Source: Rhodovastum sp963714255
GTDB taxonomy: Bacteria > Pseudomonadota > Alphaproteobacteria > Acetobacterales > Acetobacteraceae
Assembly: GCA_963714255.1 (NCBI GenBank)
Contig: CAVQNU010000006.1
Location: forward strand, 290,589-354,588
Reading direction: 5' to 3'
Length of the DNA stretch: 64,000 bases
Shown one piece after another: positions 61,530 to 64,000 of the stretch. The first letter of the stretch is position 1, and each line of letters begins with the position of its first letter. The translations under genes were made by a program, and so were the position numbers. The notes under the pieces were generated by a model, which saw only the letters and a list, made by a program, of their open reading frames with translations, made no database searches and was not told the DNA's origin.

Positions 61530-64000
61530 TCAGGCCAGCGCCCGCATGATCGCCGCCTCGATGCGGCGCAGCCCGGCGCCGGCGTCCGCACCCAAATGCA
61601 GGTGCAGCACCCGCCGCCCGCGTTCGCGCATCACCGCAAGGTCACCACGCGCCTGGGCCGCTTCGACGATGCCGAAACTGTAGCGCTGCCCGGGCACCGG
61701 AAGGTCGTGCGCGGGGGTGGCGGTGATCTGCAGGAACACGCCGCTGTTCGGCCCGCCCTTGTATGCCTGGCCGGTGGAGTGCAGGAACCGGGGCCCGAAC
61801 GCGGCGACGGTTGCCACCCGCAGGCGATCCCGCACCGCCATTCGCATCCGTTGCAGGGCGGCGCGATGATCGCCGTTCCGCTCGACATAGGCGAGCAGGG
61901 CGAAATAGTCGCCCGCGCCAAGCCGGCCGAGATGGGCGCGGATCGCGGCATCGAGCCCGTCCCCGGCGGCCTCGCCGAAGATCGCCACGCCATCCTCGGT
62001 TGCGTCCGCCACCTCCGCCGGCAGGGCGCCGGAGGTGGCGTAGGCATCGGTCAGGGCGCGCGTGCGCAGCTTGCTCGCCTCCACATCGGGCTGGTCGAAC
62101 GGGTTGAGGCCGAGGATGCTGCCGGCGACCGCCGTCGCCATCTCCCATAGGAAAAACGCCTGGCCGAGCTGCCAGCGGTCGGCGAGGTCGAACCGCGCCA
62201 CCGGCGCGCCGGCGCGGACGAGTGCGGCCATCGCGGCATCCTGTGCCGCGTTGGGCGCGGTGGCGAGGCAGAGATGCGCGAACCCGCGGTCCTCGCCATA
62301 GATCGCCGGCGCACCTGGGGCCTCGCCATCCACCGGCACGATGCCGCGGCCGAGCTTGCCCGTGCTCTCCGCGATGAGCTGTTCCAGCCAGGCGCCGAGG
62401 TCAGCGATCTCCGGCGCGGCGACGATGGTCAGTTTGTCGCGTCCGCGCCGGCCGAGCAGGCCAAGCACGATGCCCAGCCGCACGCCGGGATTCTGGGCGG
62501 GCGGCACGCCCGGGCCGCAGGCGCGCACCATCAGGGCCGCACTCTTGAGGAAACGGCGCAGGTCGAGCCCCATCGCGGCGGCCGGCACCAGACCGAAATG
62601 CGACAACACCGAATAGCGCCCGCCGATTGCGGGTTCGCCGGCAAATACCCGCCGGAACGCGTGGCGTTCGGCGAGCGCTTGCAGCGGCGAACCGGGGTCG
62701 GTGACCGCCACGAAATGCTGCCCGACCCGGACGGCGCCGACCACCGCCGTCATCCGCTCCCAGAAATAGGCCTGCAGGATATTCGGCTCGAGCGTGGTGC
62801 CGGACTTGCTGCACACGATGATCAGCGTGCGTGCCAGATCGAGGCGCGCCGCGAAGGCGGCGATCTGGGCGGGATCGGTGCTGTCCAGCACCAACAATGT
62901 GGGGAAGCCGTCCTGCCGGCCGAAGGTCTCGGCCAAGACTTCGGGCCCCAGGCTCGATCCACCCATGCCGAGCAGCAACGCATGGCTGAAACCCGCGTCG
63001 CGGATCTCGCGCTGGAACGCTTCCAGCGCCGCGTAGCGGGCGCGCTGTTCGTCAACGATACCGAGCCAGCCCAGCCAGCTTGCCTCGTCCGCACCGGTCC
63101 ACAGCGCGGCGTCGCCGGCCCACAGGCGCCGGATATTGCCCGCCTCCCGCCATCGCTCCAGTTCCGCCGCGACCGCTTGCGCCAGCTCATCCGGCAGGGC
63201 GAACCCCACCCGCAGCAGCCGGTCGCCGAGCATACTGGCCCGCTTGGCGGCGACCGTGCCGAGCAACCGGTCGGCCGCGTCGGCGAACTGGCGCACCCCG
63301 TCGACGACGAGGCGATCGGTCACGCTGTCGAGGTCAAGGCCAAGCCGCTCGGCGGCGGCCAGAACCGCGCGCGCCGCCTCCAGCCCCTCGGTCAGGGCGG
63401 CGCGCGGGCGGCCGTGGTCGCGGAACGCATCCATCGTTGCCGGCGGCATCGTATCGACCGTGTCAGGACCGATCAGTTCCTCCGCATACATGACATCGCG
63501 GTAGGCCTTGTCCTTCACCCCGGTGCTGGCCCAGAGCAGACGCTGCGGCATGGCACCCGGCAGCGCCCGCCAGCGCGGGCTCGCCACCAGCTCCTGGTAC
63601 TGGCGATAAGCCAGCCGGGCATTGGCGATCGCCACGCGGCCACGCAGCCCGCGCAGCGCCGCGGCGTCGGCACCGGCGGCGCCGGCGCGGCGATCGATCT
63701 CTCTGTCGATCACGGTGTCGATGCGGCTGACGAAAAAACTGGCGACACTTGCGACCCCGCTCACATCCAGGCCGGCGGCGGCGCGCGCCTCCAGACCGGC
63801 GATGAACACCTCGGCCACCGCCGCATAGGCGCGGCGCGAAAACAGCAGGGTGACGTTGACGTTGATCCCCTCGGCGATCAGCCGGCCAATGGCCGGCACG
63901 CCGGCCTCGGTTCCGGGCACCTTGACCATCAAATTGGGCCGCCCCACCGCGTCCCAGATCCGCCGCGCCTCGGCGATGCTGTCGCCGGTGCGCAGCGCGA
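61530..64000 (-). CDS. Bifunctional transaldolase / phosphoglucose isomerase, 5' end outside window
   Basis: The frame is open to the last base, so the N-terminus is cut by the window. Transaldolase part: AVGRPNLMVKVPGTEAGVPA contains the Schiff-base Lys, then EGINVNVTLLFSRRAYAAVA and LWASTGVKDKAYRDVMYAEE. The phosphoglucose isomerase part begins about 280 residues later with LLGMGGSSLGPEVLAETFG, IIVCSKSGTTLEPNILQAYF and a C-terminal half containing TGQAYKGGPNSGVFLQIT. The fusion is typical of Acetobacteraceae and Cyanobacteria-type Tal-Pgi. It interconverts fructose-6-phosphate with glucose-6-phosphate and with pentose-phosphate intermediates. It is upstream of pgl on the same strand. Confidence 0.93.
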   Translation of the reverse strand, partial: ALRTGDSIAEARRIWDAVGRPNLMVKVPGTEAGVPAIGRLIAEGINVNVTLLFSRRAYAAVAEVFIAGLEARAAAGLDVSGVASVASFFVSRIDTVIDREIDRRAGAAGADAAALRGLRGRVAIANARLAYRQYQELVASPRWRALPGAMPQRLLWASTGVKDKAYRDVMYAEELIGPDTVDTMPPATMDAFRDHGRPRAALTEGLEAARAVLAAAERLGLDLDSVTDRLVVDGVRQFADAADRLLGTVAAKRASMLGDRLLRVGFALPDELAQAVAAELERWREAGNIRRLWAGDAALWTGADEASWLGWLGIVDEQRARYAALEAFQREIRDAGFSHALLLGMGGSSLGPEVLAETFGRQDGFPTLLVLDSTDPAQIAAFAARLDLARTLIIVCSKSGTTLEPNILQAYFWERMTAVVGAVRVGQHFVAVTDPGSPLQALAERHAFRRVFAGEPAIGGRYSVLSHFGLVPAAAMGLDLRRFLKSAALMVRACGPGVPPAQNPGVRLGIVLGLLGRRGRDKLTIVAAPEIADLGAWLEQLIAESTGKLGRGIVPVDGEAPGAPAIYGEDRGFAHLCLATAPNAAQDAAMAALVRAGAPVARFDLADRWQLGQAFFLWEMATAVAGSILGLNPFDQPDVEASKLRTRALTDAYATSGALPAEVADATEDGVAIFGEAAGDGLDAAIRAHLGRLGAGDYFALLAYVERNGDHRAALQRMRMAVRDRLRVATVAAFGPRFLHSTGQAYKGGPNSGVFLQITATPAHDLPVPGQRYSFGIVEAAQARGDLAVMRERGRRVLHLHLGADAGAGLRRIEAAIMRALA

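Overview
The window is high-GC, densely coded DNA of an alphaproteobacterium. A fused transaldolase/phosphoglucose isomerase, phosphoketolase, XoxF methanol dehydrogenase with PQQ synthesis, glutathione-linked formaldehyde oxidation and an MreBCD-PBP2-RodA operon together suggest Acetobacteraceae (Rhodospirillales). This is an inference from gene content, not from a marker gene. No rRNA, tRNA or CRISPR array was seen.

Layout. 0-7 kb: the 3' end of a flavin disulfide oxidoreductase gene, a large composite inverted repeat, then mreB-mreC-mreD-mrdA-rodA for the elongation machinery. 7-16 kb: a tripartite RND efflux system (outer-membrane lipoprotein on the minus strand, adaptor and HME-type pump on the plus strand, the pump with a frameshift), a small secreted peptide, and a divergent response regulator/histidine kinase pair. 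16-20 kb: envelope polysaccharide genes, including an unusual flippase-glycosyltransferase fusion. 20-25.6 kb (minus strand): pqqABCDE, an exported Cys-rich protein and a TonB-like protein. 25.7-35.9 kb: a sigma-54-type promoter with a small Cys protein, cytochrome c, an orphan exported protein, xoxF-xoxG-xoxJ, then on the minus strand gfa, formaldehyde dehydrogenase, S-formylglutathione hydrolase and an exported orphan, and a frameshifted AraC regulator.

36-44 kb is accessory DNA: IS701-, ISAs1-, IS21-, IS3- and IS66-type remnants surround a CopC-like gene, a porin and citramalate synthase. 44-52 kb: an AAA+ ATPase with a GspE-N-like domain, a TadG-like vWA protein, relic ORFs and an EmrAB-type exporter with a frameshifted EmrB. 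52-64 kb: a sugar-phosphate cluster of glucokinase, a probable gnd remnant, zwf (frameshifted), a HAD hydrolase (frameshifted), a DUF2090 aldolase-like protein, phosphoketolase, a decayed GH15 glucoamylase, 6-phosphogluconolactonase and Tal-Pgi (running off the end).

How they fit: PQQ made by pqqABCDE is the cofactor of XoxF, which oxidises methanol to formaldehyde in the periplasm. XoxG takes the electrons, and Gfa/FlhA/FghA take formaldehyde to formate. Glk, Zwf, Pgl, Tal-Pgi and Xfp handle glucose-6-phosphate through the oxidative pentose phosphate and phosphoketolase routes. Five recognisable genes carry an apparent single-base insertion and one more carries a 13-bp duplication, all shifting the frame in the same direction. 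This could be a raw-sequence error pattern or genuine decay.
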